This document shows, in pieces, positions 1 to 10,468 of a stretch of DNA of 31,316 nt. The notes under the pieces were generated by a model. That model worked only from the letters and a program-made list of their open reading frames with translations, searched no databases and was not told the DNA's origin. The DNA comes from Larix sibirica. Lineage: Eukaryota > Streptophyta > Pinopsida > Pinales > Pinaceae. The position numbers were made by a program, and so were the translations under genes. Each line of letters opens with the position of its first letter. Within the stretch, counting starts at the first letter, position 1. The stretch covers positions 27,020 to 58,335 of the forward strand of contig NWUY0300011789.1 of the NCBI GenBank assembly GCA_004151065.3. Reading direction: 5' to 3'.

Positions 1-1008
1 CATAAAGGGTACTGTCCAAGTAAGTGGCTCATCCATGAGGCCTCAACGAAGGGATTCCAACAAATTACCAAGAGATCTACAACACCTAAGGGAAGAAGGG
101 AAATCTATCTCAATTGTTCAAGCTATCTCAATTGTGCATGTCCATCATGGATCATATTTCATGCTACAATCCATCTTGAACCATCTAGGGGATAGTTATA
201 CACCATGTGCCCCAAATATCAGGAAGCAACCCCAAACACAGTGTAAACAATTTCAAAGTAACCTAAAAAACTAATAGGTGCGTCAATGACTAAATGACAA
301 TAGGGCTCTATATGGTGAATATAGTCACATACTATGAGATTCGATGATGCTTTAATTTTAAAAGGACAAATAAAGAGTTATCTATGCATGCTTTTTTGTC
401 CATATTTGGAAAATATAGATAATTGTGATGGAATTAAAGATGGCACCTAGAAGGGAGTTAGAACCCTTTTGTGGAGACACTATCAAATCATTGGTCTCGA
501 ATAACAAATAATTCCATTGGATTTCTACTTATAAATGGTACTCTGAAATGTAGGAGGAAGGTAAAAGGTTAACAAACTTTGGACTACAAAGTTGACGAAG
601 GACGATTGCACAGAAAGGGTGTTTGATTTCATACAGGTGGTACATTGGTGTGCCAAGTGATTTGATGCTAAGGAAAAATTGCAAATGTAAAAGGAGAAGG
701 GAAGACTCCCATACCTCTAACTCGTACTTAAAGATATGAATGTTTTCAGGATTTGAGAGGTTAGTTCTTTCTTGGACACACATGGAGGTAGTATTGATAT
801 TTTAAAGAAGTGGCTTTCATGGCCAATGGCAGACAATTTCAAATCATACCACATTGAGGTTGATGAACTAGTTGAACTATATTATGAACTAGCTTGGATT
901 TTTGCTCAAGTAATTGGCCAAGAGACTATGCTGGAGGTATCAAGGTATACAATATATGTCACGTATTATACTTTGCACGGGGCTACGATTTTTGACTGGG
1001 GTGAGCTC
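1..1008. other. Unassigned AT-rich sequence
   Basis: No gene is supported here. The longest open stretch, 772-1047 on the plus strand (91 codons), has no family resemblance that I can see and runs into the LTR-like repeat that follows, so I treat it as chance or as remnant sequence of an element. Nothing else was recognised. Confidence 0.5.
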
Positions 1009-1229
1009 TCTTGGAGTATTGCGCTCCAATATATAACAAAAAAATAATAAAATAGACACAAAATTAAGTTATTAGAAAATTAGGTTATGCAACTCATCAT
1101 TAGCCAAAAAAAAGAAGGTTGATGTTAATGTATTCCATGACTCCATCAAAAATAAAATTCGTGTTTCGTGCTTCGTGCTTCTGTTTTGTAAATCTATTTG
1201 ACATATGATGCATTATTAATTTATTAACA
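1009..1229 (+). repeat. Orphan (solo-like) Copia LTR copy A
   Basis: This block aligns almost end to end with the 3' LTR at 10469-10684 and less fully with the 5' LTR at 8417-8594. All three begin with a small inverted repeat (TTGGAGTAT...CTCCAA type). They then share AGGTTAT, a block like CATTAGCCAAA, AAAGAAGGTTGATGT, ATTCCATGACTC and the ending TTAATTTATTAACA. No gag or PBS follows it, and no target-site duplication is visible. It is therefore either a solo LTR or the end of an otherwise lost copy. The first base pair of the usual TG terminus is mutated (TC). Confidence 0.75.
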
Positions 1230-1538
1230 ATCCTTAATCCATATTTGAAATTGATCCAACTTAGTTTCAGAATTAATCAACTTTGTAAATCATTAATTGA
1301 AAATTAGTTTCCCTTAGGAAATGCCCCCTAGTGCTAGGTCCCATTTCCTGTCCACTGAAGAGAACAGACGTCGTTGTCGAGGTGACGGTGGCACAACTTC
1401 TAGTAGTTGCCCTCAGCTATGCCCTTGTGAAGACCTTGCACTTTAGGGGTGCTAGTTTTTCTGATAATAGGTTGCATCAATTATTAGGACTTCATAACTT
1501 GATTGCAACATTGAGCAGTAACAAACCGTAATAAACTT

Positions 1539-1550
1539 GCTCTGATACCA
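1539..1550 (-). other. Orphan tRNA-iMet primer-binding site
   Basis: The minus strand reads TGGTATCAGAGC, the standard plant Copia primer-binding site complementary to the 3' end of initiator methionine tRNA. Two bases further right the plus strand has TGAAGTAA, compatible with the end of an LTR read on the minus strand. It therefore marks a minus-strand LTR element, with its 5' LTR to the right (from about 1553) and its leader to the left. No gag could be seen to the left, and the LTR outer end was not located. Confidence 0.55.
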
Positions 1551-1552
1551 AA

Positions 1553-2161
1553 TGAAGTAAATAACATGCAAACGTATAACATAGACACGCCAATCATTTA
1601 ACAAATTGATATGCAGCCATATCTAAACACACCAGATTCAACTATTATACTATTACACAGTAGCTATAAATAGGCAAATCAAAACGAGAAACCACTAATC
1701 AAATATGTGAATGGTCCTTAAAATGTGGGTGACAATCCACCTACATACTAGTCATAAATGATAATAAAATAATAATCAAGCTGGATATGACAGCTACACG
1801 GAGGTGGGCCTTAAAACATGTAATTGAGTTGAAACCAGAAATCACTCTTTCAAGGCAAACACCCTAAATTATTACAACGGTGCACAAGGTTGTCATTGCA
1901 TCAAGATCATAACAAATCATTACATTCCATTAGACTTCCCATAGGTGGATATCAAGCTAACTTTAAAAGATTTTCTAGTCGCCAATCTGAGTTGTGTTTG
2001 CAGGGGCCTAGGTTCAACATGAACACTACGAACATGTTAGGTTGTTGATGATATTAATCCTAAATCAGAGAAAACTTGGTTATTAGCTAAAAATTGACCA
2101 TTTCATTTTTTATTTATTCCTTTCTTAAGGGAGAAGAGAAGCCTCAAAATCTTGAACCACC
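1553..2161. other. Unassigned; possible LTR of the minus-strand element
   Basis: This stretch lies directly behind the orphan primer-binding site, so part of it may be that element's LTR. I could not find a partner copy or a matching TG/CA end inside the window. No gene is seen. Confidence 0.3.
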
Positions 2162-2347
2162 TCAATTGCATATGTTCTTTGTTCTAAACTTGAATGTAAC
2201 TCTTTCAGAAATGAAAGTTGAATTTACAAGATAAGCACACAGTGATCCAGAACCGAATGTGGCACTAATGACTTCTGGAAACTTAGACATGATGGTGTTC
2301 AACAAGAGTCTTGGATAATAAGAGAGGTGCATAGATGTATCAAACAA
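2162..2347 (-). other. Coding-like segment, unidentified
   Basis: A 61-codon open minus-strand stretch whose composition looks protein-like (for example PRLLLNTIMSKFPEVISATF) rather than like translated AT-rich noise. It has no clean splice acceptor: an in-frame stop lies just upstream in an A/T run. It lies about 190 bp downstream, on the same strand, of the candidate exon at 2540-2667, so both may be leftovers of one multi-exon gene. I cannot name the family, and it may equally be chance. Confidence 0.25.
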
Positions 2348-2539
2348 AGTTAATTTTTAAAAATGCATCTGGCAGTCATCGTTCTTTACATGGATTTGAG
2401 AGGATAGTAGTTCTCGCAAAAGGAAAAAGAAGAAAATGAAGGATGACTATAAGTATCCATTCACAAACTGACATATGTTAAATAATAAAAATAACGTTGA
2501 TGAAGAAAAATATAAAAGGTGTCACTTTAGCACTTTTAC

Positions 2540-2667
2540 CTGTACTGATGGCAGATTGTATCATTACAAGTTGATAGACTACATTGTTCAACACATATTG
2601 TTTGATTCTGGTATATAGACTTTTCCACTCCTGAAATTGTATGAGTGGAGGAATTGTAATGCAAACC
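2540..2667 (-). other. Candidate internal exon with good splice sites
   Basis: On the minus strand a pyrimidine-rich tract ends in GGACAG, followed by a 128-bp stretch open in one frame and then ACAG/GTAAAAG, a good plant donor. The frame enters at phase 2 and leaves at phase 1. It encodes about 42 residues, including PPLIQFQEWKSLYTRIKQYV. This combination suggests a true exon, live or fossil, of a minus-strand gene with introns. The flanking exons were not identified and the protein is not recognised. Confidence 0.3.
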
Positions 2668-2833
2668 CTGTCCAAAAAGAAAACAGTGTAAAATCAGATT
2701 GACAAATTCCCTTAATTAAGTGGATGCCAAAGAAGATGAATTCCAAACATGATAACAACACAAATAGATGCACATGCCAATACTACAGTAATATGGGATA
2801 AAAAAGACAATGAATCCAAGTAAGAAACATTAT

Positions 2834-4530
2834 TCAACAACTCAAGTCCATAATTTTCAAGCTGAGATGATGAGATCTATATGGAAATGAGAAATGGAAC
2901 TCCTCCCAACATTCAATCATTTGCATGAAGCTTTGCACTATATGAAAAGATATATCTACCAATACAAATACAACTTTAAGTAGACCTCTGGTATGTAAGA
3001 AAGAAAGGTCAACTTCAATTAGGATTAAATAAGGATCAAATGAATAAAAGAACTTCATAAACTAATAAAATGTTGGATTTACTAATGACAATTTGTGTGT
3101 GTGAGTGTAATCTTTGTTAACACCCAACAAGAGCCCCGGGAGAAACCATATAGGAGCTAAGGACCTATCACCTCCCAAGCTCAACATGCTTTGGGTTGGT
3201 TTGTACCAACACCATGGGGGTATCTTTGGCACTACCTATGGCCTGTGGGTTTGACTCAATAAAAAAATATTTGTGTCAATGAAGGTAAAACTATCAACTA
3301 GTGGAGAGATCTAAGAAACTAGTGTATGTCCTAGCTCATGGAGCTGGATGAAGCAAAAACAAGTGTTTTGAGTTGTGATGGAGGAACACAATGAGGCATC
3401 TACACAAGATGAATCTCACTAGATGAAAGTGTTCTAGTCTTTGCTACTAAAGCTAGTCACAATTGTGTCTTGGTCACCAAATATCCTATCAAGCGAAGGA
3501 AACCCTAACCTACAAATCCTCGAGGTTGAGCACACATTCAACTTTGCAATAGCCTCACTAGGCCAAGGGAATAGAAACCCGGAAGAATCAATAAGACTTG
3601 TTAACTCAAAAACTAACACTTGAGATGCAATGTCGAAAAGAGCATTGCTAGCCTATGGGCAACTAAAGAGGGAGGCCATTGTCACCTCACAACCCTCTTC
3701 TCGCTTTAAGTTAGCTATCCTCTAGCTGAACGAGGGTTTCCCTAACTTAGCTTTGCTAAAGCTTAGGCAATTAAGCTAATGATGGGTAGATTTAGTAAAA
3801 CAAATAGTTGTAGAATAGGTTTAAAAAGAAGTGATGGGAGGATAAAGACTAGTGTCAATTCTATTAGGCATGTGGATTTTATGAGGTATACTCTCAAGTA
3901 AAATGGCAATGCTATATCTGGAATGAGCAAATTACAGTATGCTTATATGGCTTCTTATGAATGCAGAAATCTGATTTCAAGAGACCCTAACAAAGAAGAA
4001 ATTGCATTGTCATAAGGGTATGTTTGCAACTTAAAAAAATGTAAATATAAGCAAGTTCGAATTAAGAAAACATAGCATACAATGACAGTTTCCAGCAGCA
4101 AACATAAAGAGAAGTATAGCAAAATCAACTGCAATAAACTCTCCTAAGTAACTCCTCTAAATAAAGAATAGGGTTATCATATATAAGCCCTCATAACACA
4201 ATTGAAGAAATTACACTTCCAGCCTCCATATTCAGGAAATTAACATCCAAGGTACAATAATCTAGCTTTCATATCCTCCAATATATTCAACAAAAGAGCC
4301 TAGGGAAAATGTCCCCAAATACAACCATCCTCTCAAATGGAGAGAGCAAACCCTTATTGCGCCGAGAGGCGCTCTACAACCCAGTATGAGGGAGATCTTG
4401 TAACGTTTGTCCATGTTTGTCCTTATTGTCGGCCATAAACAAAAAATAATAATAAAAAGTAAAANCTTAGATCTGCTATGAGGATTTTCACAATTCGAAG
4501 GAATTAATGATAAAATTTTATGCAAACACA
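2834..4530. other. Unassigned sequence with one ambiguous base
   Basis: No gene is supported. A GC-richer block at about 3114-3250 begins TGTTAACACCCAACA, which resembles a terminal inverted LTR start but has no partner in the window. A TATA-like stretch sits near 4181. Position 4465 is an N, so one short minus-strand open stretch across it is unreliable. Open stretches at 3434-3623 exist on both strands and are not convincing. Confidence 0.4.
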
Positions 4531-4682
4531 TAAAATGTGATGCCCTATGTTCCTATGAGAATCTTGTTATGTTTTGAACTATCTACAACAAGATTTGGGT
4601 TTCTTGCTTAGTTGATGTGGGATTTAGCTTTTATGAAGGCCTAATTTCATTGATCATTCTTTACTTGTAGAAGTAAGGGATT

Positions 4683-4898
4683 CACATTACAAGCTGGCAT
4701 TTTAGCTAATGAAAATATACCTCATGTGGTACCCAACAATTTTATTGCAACTACACTCCTATAGAATCCAAATTGGGTGCAATGTATCCCATCCTACTCC
4801 CAACAAAATCCAAAGCCTTCTTTTTGCCAGTATCAAGAGAAAATTCTCTATCATAGGCATCTAATTTTTTTTTTCAAGTTTTCTTTTGATAGAGGATT
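4683..4898 (-). pseudogene. PRPF31: PRP31-like pre-mRNA splicing factor fragment
   Basis: PRP31 is the U4/U6 snRNP protein that binds the 15.5K-U4 snRNA complex through its Nop domain and is needed to assemble the tri-snRNP. About 72 codons are recognisable. NPLSKENLKKK continues after a one-base shift in an A run as LDAYDREFSLDTGKKKALDF, then VGSRMGYIAPNL. After a second frameshift comes VAIKLLGTT, a TGA stop, and SLAKMPACNV. In the family these blocks are consecutive and lead into the Nop core (the 'MG.IAPNL' and 'LAKMPACNV' signatures). Sequence on either side does not continue the protein, so this is one exon-sized or captured fragment, not a gene. A fragment of another Nop-family protein is possible, but the MPACNV signature favours PRP31. 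Confidence 0.75.
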
Positions 4899-5240
4899 CC
4901 TATCCTCAAGAATGTTTTTTGCACTATGAATATCTCATAATGTTTCAAATCAATCCTCTCTTTGTTGTGCTTGGGTAGTTTATCACGAGATACTCTACCT
5001 TTGAATTTTATTGACCTGTTATAATTTCCTTGGCCTGTAATTGAGCTTGATGCATGCCTGAAGGTTGTACAAAACTGCAAAACAATATGCACTTTTTACC
5101 AAGGTTATCCTTTACTGGATTTTTTCCCTTTTTATATCTTTAATAAAAAAAATTATGTGTTATTCTTCTTTGATTTTTCCATTTTCTATGCTTTATCTTC
5201 CGGTGTACTACACATAAAAAACATTACTATTGTGGCCTTC

Positions 5241-5438
5241 TTATGCTCTCATGTTAGCACGAAAAGATGTGCCCTTCGCCTTGGCTTGCTGTAATAAAAT
5301 ATGTTCATTTGGACCATTCATTCAGACCACATTCAGACATGGAAGGGAATTGAATACATGTTCACCCTCTATTTGCTCAAGGATTTTATTTAATACCAAT
5401 TGTTGCCCCATTCTTTGTAGTTCATAGTCACATTCCAT
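5241..5438 (-). other. Coding-like minus-strand segment, unidentified
   Basis: From an ATG at 5438 the minus strand reads through ELQRMGQQLVLNKILEQIEG, meets one TGA at 5322-5324, and continues in the same frame to a stop at 5241-5243. The residue mix is protein-like and amphipathic. It lies between the PRP31-like fragment (same strand) and the RPA1 pseudogene (opposite strand). I cannot tie it to PRP31 or to any other family, and a plus-strand open stretch covers the same bases. Confidence 0.2.
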
Positions 5439-5471
5439 CAAGACTTCCACCACCACCTTATAGAGACTCTC

Positions 5472-7383
5472 TTGAACGAAAATGTGGTATCTTTGTTGCT
5501 ACATGGGTCTATCAACCTCCAACCATTGTTACAAGTTATTGCACTCATCCCTGTCAACTCATTGAACTCAACAACTTCCCGATTCAATATTTCTATCTTT
5601 TACAGACTTCACTTACACCAAGCTTTGCTTCAAACTACCTACACTAGCATTGTGGAAGATGGTCAAATACAAGAAGGTTCTATCATCAAACTCACAGTGT
5701 GAGCATGAACTATTCTACACCATGCGATGTTCACTTAACTATTCCCTCCATTCTTTTCACTCATGTCCTTTTGCACCCCTTCTTCTAACATGTTTTTGTT
5801 TCTCTTTTACTAAATTCATTATTCGTACCAACATTATTACATTGTTCATGCTTGAATTTTTCAAAGTGAAGGCTTCCTTGATCAAGGAACCATCCCCTTT
5901 TCACTTTATTGTTGAATGCACCTCCCAAAGAAATTCCTCCATTTTCCAAAAAAACATTCTCAAAATCCACACCAATTCACTTTCACTACCTTCCTGAAAA
6001 AATCCAATCCCAAACCCTATCAAAACTGCTACTGCATTCACAATAGTCAACCCTTCTAAAAAAACTTGGTCCATTCAAGGCCGAGTAATTACCAAGACAA
6101 ACCTTTGCGAATACAATAATCAAAGAGGGATGGGTAAAATATGTGGCTTTGACTTTGTTAGTTCTTGTGGAGATGAGCTTCATATATTTTCATTTCATGA
6201 TTTAGAAACATTTTTCATATGCCCAAATCAAATCGAAAAAGTGTACATAGTATGAAATGACATAATCAAGGCTTCCAACCTGGCCTGCAACCACTTGAAA
6301 AGCCATATCGATATTTTGATGGGTTCCTCCTCCATAATCCAACCATTCTTATAGGAATAACCTTCGATTCCTTTTCATTTATTTCACCATAAGACTATAA
6401 AATGACATCAAAATTTCATCCCTCAATTCCATGGTTGACCTTATTGGAATTGTCATTTATGTTTCCCCTGCATTGACTATACAAAAAAGGAGATGACTCA
6501 AAAACTATTCGACAAGCTATTGTTTGAGGGACATGTCAGGATATATAATTGGCATGACACTTTGGGGAGAACACTATCACTTCAAGGATGGTCAGCTTGC
6601 TTCTCTTCAAGATTTAATTACACCTATGCCCTTCATAATCAAATGTGGTCATCTTATTGAATTCAACAAGAGGACTGTTGAAACTATCTCTGATAATAGC
6701 CTTCTTATAAACCCCAATATAAGAAAACCATATCCTCTGAGCATGGTTTCATGACAATGGATTTCATTTTGCATCCCCATCCTAAGCCAAAAGTACAATT
6801 CCTCTCATACCAATGTGCGAAAAATAGTTACCATATCTGAGTTGCACTCTATCCAAGCCTTTGAGAAGGAAACCTAGCTTTTAGTCTATACCACTGTCAC
6901 AAATATTAACATGGAATACTTTCACTTCCTTTCCCATTCCCTTTGTTTGTTGATGGCATACACTGCATTAAAGTAGTTTCCTACAAATATAACAACATGT
7001 GGGATTGCACTAAATGTGATGGTGGATTTAAAGAGTGTGACTATTGATGCATATTTAAAATTGATGTAGAAGATAACATCGGAAAACTACATAGTATTGT
7101 CTCTTTTGATGATGGTGTAATTCAACTCATAGAGGCATCCACAAAATATTTGTGCCTTCTTTCCAATGAACCAACAACTCTCACATAAATTTCTATTAAT
7201 GTCACTGCTCGACATTTCCTTTTTACATTGTCGATCAAGATAGAGACTTTTAATGAGTTTGACTGATTGAAGGTGGTGCTTGACATGTCTGAGGAAGTTT
7301 CATCTACATTAGCATCAATTAATCCCCTTGGACAAATCCATGAAGCTTCCCTTGGGAAGCAACCAATTGCATGCAAGATGTGA
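5472..7383 (+). pseudogene. RPA1: RPA1 (RPA70) near full-length intronless pseudogene
   Basis: Replication protein A large subunit binds single-stranded DNA in replication and repair. All family domains appear in order over about 637 codons, close to a normal RPA1 length. The N-terminal fold is at 5472-5702 (SINLQPLLQV, DGQIQEGSIIKL). DBD-A is at about 6040-6425 (KTWSIQGRVITK, GMGKICGFDF, KVYIV). DBD-B is at 6431-6754 (MVDLIGIVIYVSP, RDMSGYIIGMTLWGEHYHF, INPNI). The zinc-binding DBD-C is at about 6800-7383 (WDCTKCDGGFKECDY, LSIKIETFNEF). The blocks sit in different frames (0, 1, 2, then 1) with many stops, including the one ending DBD-B, so it cannot make protein. No intron interrupts the domains, which suggests a retro-copy. 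No poly(A) tail or target duplication is visible. The start is not certain: the first homologous codon is TTG. Confidence 0.9.
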
Positions 7384-8416
7384 CCTCCACCTTTCCATTC
7401 ACTTTTTCCTTTTGCATAGCTTCATTTTCTCCTCACCTTTTCCTTCTTCCCTTTTATGGAAAATATGTGTTCTCATTTTTGTGTTGTGGCACAACTTTTA
7501 GCTTCCAATTCTTCTTACTTATTTTGTCATAGTGATCGCTTACAAACGTTTAAATATCATCATACATGTAAATACTATTTTTAGCCTACATGGACACTTT
7601 TGCATGTTATCTTCTTTTCTTATTTCAATTTTTTATCGAATTAGCTCATGGAAGGTACTCTTATTATGCAACAACTTATTATGTTTGTGTACAATCCATT
7701 TCTTTCTTTTAATATACCTTCATGTAATGTTCAAATGGTTTAATATATAACATGCCCCCCTTCCACTAAGGCCACCTTTGGGTTCATAAAAACCATGCAA
7801 TTTTGTTGTAGATATGGTATCCAATAGTGATAAGGAATAGATTAATTCATGGAGAAGATTGGTACATATAGGAAAAAAAACACCTCAATATGCAACAATG
7901 TATTTTTTATAGAGCTCATCATCACACCCTCAATCATCAAATTATTTCCACATAAACCCCTTCTCCATTCCAAGATGTTACACCTTCCATTACACCATCC
8001 CCTCCATCTACGACTACTTTGAACCTAGGTATGTAACCACCCCATAAGTCCACCCCAACTTCCCTTCCAAATAATCCATCCAACCCCTCCCCTCTTGAAA
8101 ACACACAACATTATTTTTGTACAAGGTTGGACCACCTCTCCCCCATGCATGCATGTTGATATTCATGGAGCCTTATCCTTGCATGAAAAGAAAATTCTTA
8201 CATGGTACGAATGCATGTTCTTGATGCACTTTAGGAAAACAGGACATCACTTTTGTCAAACAACATAGATCTTGGCATACAACCATCCGTCCTTGCAATA
8301 CTAACTCAAGTTGAAGAAAGGCTCATTTCCTGTGTCAATCAAATCTTGCAAGTCACCCATGTCCATGGAAAAAATACAAATACTCTAGCGATAGTGTTAG
8401 TTTCCCCCAAGACATA
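7384..8416. other. Unassigned sequence left of the Copia element
   Basis: C-rich and T-rich on the plus strand between about 7900 and 8150, with no family recognised in any frame. No poly(A) tail follows the RPA1 pseudogene. Short open stretches at 7532-7750 and 8253-8450 look like chance. Confidence 0.4.
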
Positions 8417-8594
8417 TGTTGGATATAATTCTCCAATATGTAATAGATAGATAGTTAGGTTATTGGACAGTTAGGTTATGCAACCACTTATTGTCCAAAT
8501 AAAAGAATGTTGATATCAATGTATTCATAGACACAATTAATAAAATTGTGTTTCTAGTTTGGTTTTTATTGTGCTTATTGTTTAGAAATAAAAA
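8417..8594 (+). repeat. 5' LTR of the Copia element (copy B)
   Basis: Starts TGTTGGATATAATTCTCCAA, the typical inverted-repeat start of plant Copia LTRs. It shares AGTTAGGTTATG, CAACCACTTATT, CCAAATAAAAGAA and GTTGATAT with copies A and C. It ends directly at the primer-binding site. Its last third has diverged or been shortened, since the ending TTAATTTATTAACA seen in the other two copies is lost. Confidence 0.7.
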
Positions 8595-8606
8595 TGGTAT
8601 CAAATT
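8595..8606 (+). other. Primer-binding site (initiator Met tRNA)
   Basis: TGGTATCA followed by AATT lies immediately after the 5' LTR. The first eight bases match the canonical plant Copia site TGGTATCAGAGC and the rest is mutated. It fixes the plus-strand orientation of the element and the end of the 5' LTR. Confidence 0.7.
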
Positions 8607-9345
8607 AGATGAAAATCATTCCCTACTCATTTGAAGGGGTCTAAGCCACGACATATTTTGTCCAATTTACAAGATTCCATATTGAAATCCACTAGCATGT
8701 TCTTTGTATGGGAGATGTAAAGTGAAAGGTGTCACTTCAAGTCTTTATTCTTCCTATGAAAGGTTGATTTCTAGATTCAATCTAACACATTGGACTGTGC
8801 AACAGAGAGTTTTGCTCTCTTAAAAGGAATATATAAAAATCCTCCTTCATCTGCGACCACTCAACTGAAGAAACAAGCACTCGTTTTGGAAGGATTGAAC
8901 TCGTGCTATAGGAGAAATATCAATGGAGAAGAGCCATCAAATTTATTGAACTTGTGTTGTAAGGGAACTATTGCCAGAGAAGGTCCATTGAATTTTAGCC
9001 CACAATTGTTATCAAAGAATATCAAGCCACTACATTAAAATGAACCATATTACTTGTTAGTTTTGTTGGGGTTTTGGAACGGTTAAAAGGGAGCCGCTAC
9101 ATATAAGTCGCTTTAGTTGTCAAATTACAAACCAAGACACTTAATTTTTTTTATTTTTCATAGCAGAGAACCCACTATATTAAAGAGAGAATGTAACCCC
9201 AACTGTCAAAGCAGCCACTGGAAAGATATTGAAAGGAGGACACATCTCAATCAAGAAACATGTATTCAACAACATTTGATTTTTCAATAGAAATCATAGG
9301 TGTTTAATTTGATTTTTCATTTATTATTTAGTTTAGTTTTTTAGA

Positions 9346-10124
9346 ATGGAAATTCATCTAGAGAAGTTCAATGGATACAATTTTTATACATGGAAAGTAA
9401 ATATTCAAATGCATCGGATGAGTAAAAATTTATGGGGAATCATGAGGGTATTGAACCAAAACCTCCACAACCTAATAAGTTAATTGAGTGGCAAAACATG
9501 GATAATAATGCCAAGTGAATCATTGGCCTTGGACTTTCAGATTCTTAATTACATCTTACTAATCTAGACAAATCCTCCAAAGAAAGTTGGGAAGAATTAC
9601 AATAGTTGTTTGGTGCAAAAGCAACAAACATAACATTTTCTTTAAAGTTACAACTTTTTAGATTCAAAATGGCTATTGAAACCACTATGTCTAGTCATAT
9701 AAATGAGTTAATGTTCCTTGTAAAACAATTAGCCAAAATTGATACAAAATTATATGAAGAAGATATAAAAGCTATATTATTAAATAATTTACCTCAACTT
9801 ACAACAATGCTGTTAGAATTGGCTGAGAATCCGCAGTGAGAATTCATGGCAGATATGATATCATATCTTTTGGATGAAGACAAAAGGTTGACTGAAAGGA
9901 TAAATGAAGGAGATTCATAGTGTACTATACACCTAGACAAAGCATTACTTGCTAAAAATCAAATTAGTAGAAAAGCAGGGAAACAAATAACTAAGGAAGA
10001 TATTGAGTGTTACTATTGCAAGAAAACAGGTCATACAATGTGGAATTGTAAAAGTACAATGAATGATATTCTACAAGGAAAGGTTAAAGACAAAGGAAAA
10101 CATAGTATGGCTCTCACAACATAA
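9346..10124 (+). pseudogene. Copia gag (UBN2-type) with CCHC zinc knuckle, broken
   Basis: The capsid protein of a Copia retrotransposon, which packages element RNA in cytoplasmic particles. From ATG 9346 it reads MEIHLEKFNGYNFYTWKVNI, the usual gag opening (F-x-G-x-N-x-x-x-W). A frameshift lies near 9440, followed by stops near 9520, 9545 and 9602. An open block at 9606-9839 holds the helical core (KLQLFRFKM, MSSHINELMFLVKQLAKI). After another stop, the knuckle CYYCKKTGHTMWNC at about 10010-10051 keeps the spacing C-x2-C-x4-H-x4-C. The frame from 9606 to the TAA at 10122-10124 is constant. The total of about 260 codons is normal for this gag type. The product would be truncated and inactive. 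Confidence 0.88.
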
Positions 10125-10248
10125 AATTTTATAGTGAAGAAGCACTAGAATCCAATATGAAGTTGAGAATTGTGACAAAGAAACAAAGGGGGATTACTTG
10201 TTTTGAGTGGTCAAATATTTAGTATAGGTGGAATCAAAGAAGGTTTAG

Positions 10249-10400
10249 CTGATAATGGATTGTTGTTCACGTAATTTGGGAATCTCAACAATTCAAGAAT
10301 CTCAATAATTCTACCCTTATGAAGGTGACGAGATAAGAATGATGTAGTATTTTACGTACAAGATTCCAAATATGTAGAGAAGGGGAAGTCACGTAAGAAA
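10249..10400 (+). pseudogene. Copia aspartic protease stub
   Basis: Just after gag, LIMDCCSRNLG followed by FYPYEGDEI and, one frame over, VVFYVQDSKYVEKGK resembles the start of a Copia protease: a W/L-x-x-D-S/C-G/C-x-S-x-H-type active-site segment, then the next strands. The catalytic Asp position is kept but the following residues are not those of an active D-S/T-G site. The stub is frameshifted, and integrase and RT do not follow. This call rests mainly on position and on the GDE-to-EKG pattern. Confidence 0.5.
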
Positions 10401-10468
10401 AAATATTATTTTATGATGTTTTTTCCAACCAAACTTTACATAATTAGAGTTGTAGCATTAAGATAGGG

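Noticed and set aside
772-1047. 91-codon open stretch possibly from a retroelement
   Set aside because: No recognisable motif and it runs into LTR copy A; similarity to an integrase H2C2 region was considered in the preceding bases but key residues were absent.
2162-2347. Resemblance of FPEVISATFGSGS to the TAM41/MMP37 family
   Set aside because: Only a few residues match, and the order relative to the neighbouring candidate exon would be wrong.
3114-3250. GC-richer block starting TGTTAACACCCAACA, possible LTR
   Set aside because: No second copy, PBS or target duplication in the window.
4359-4372. GCGCC-GAGA-GGCGC hairpin
   Set aside because: Five-pair stem only; no terminator or RNA context in a eukaryotic sequence.
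5650-5997. 115-codon plus-strand open stretch
   Set aside because: Overlaps the linker of the RPA1 pseudogene in a different frame; has no family features.
8790-9038. 82-codon open stretch between the Copia PBS and gag
   Set aside because: Leader position, no family features and no continuation into gag; probably non-coding.
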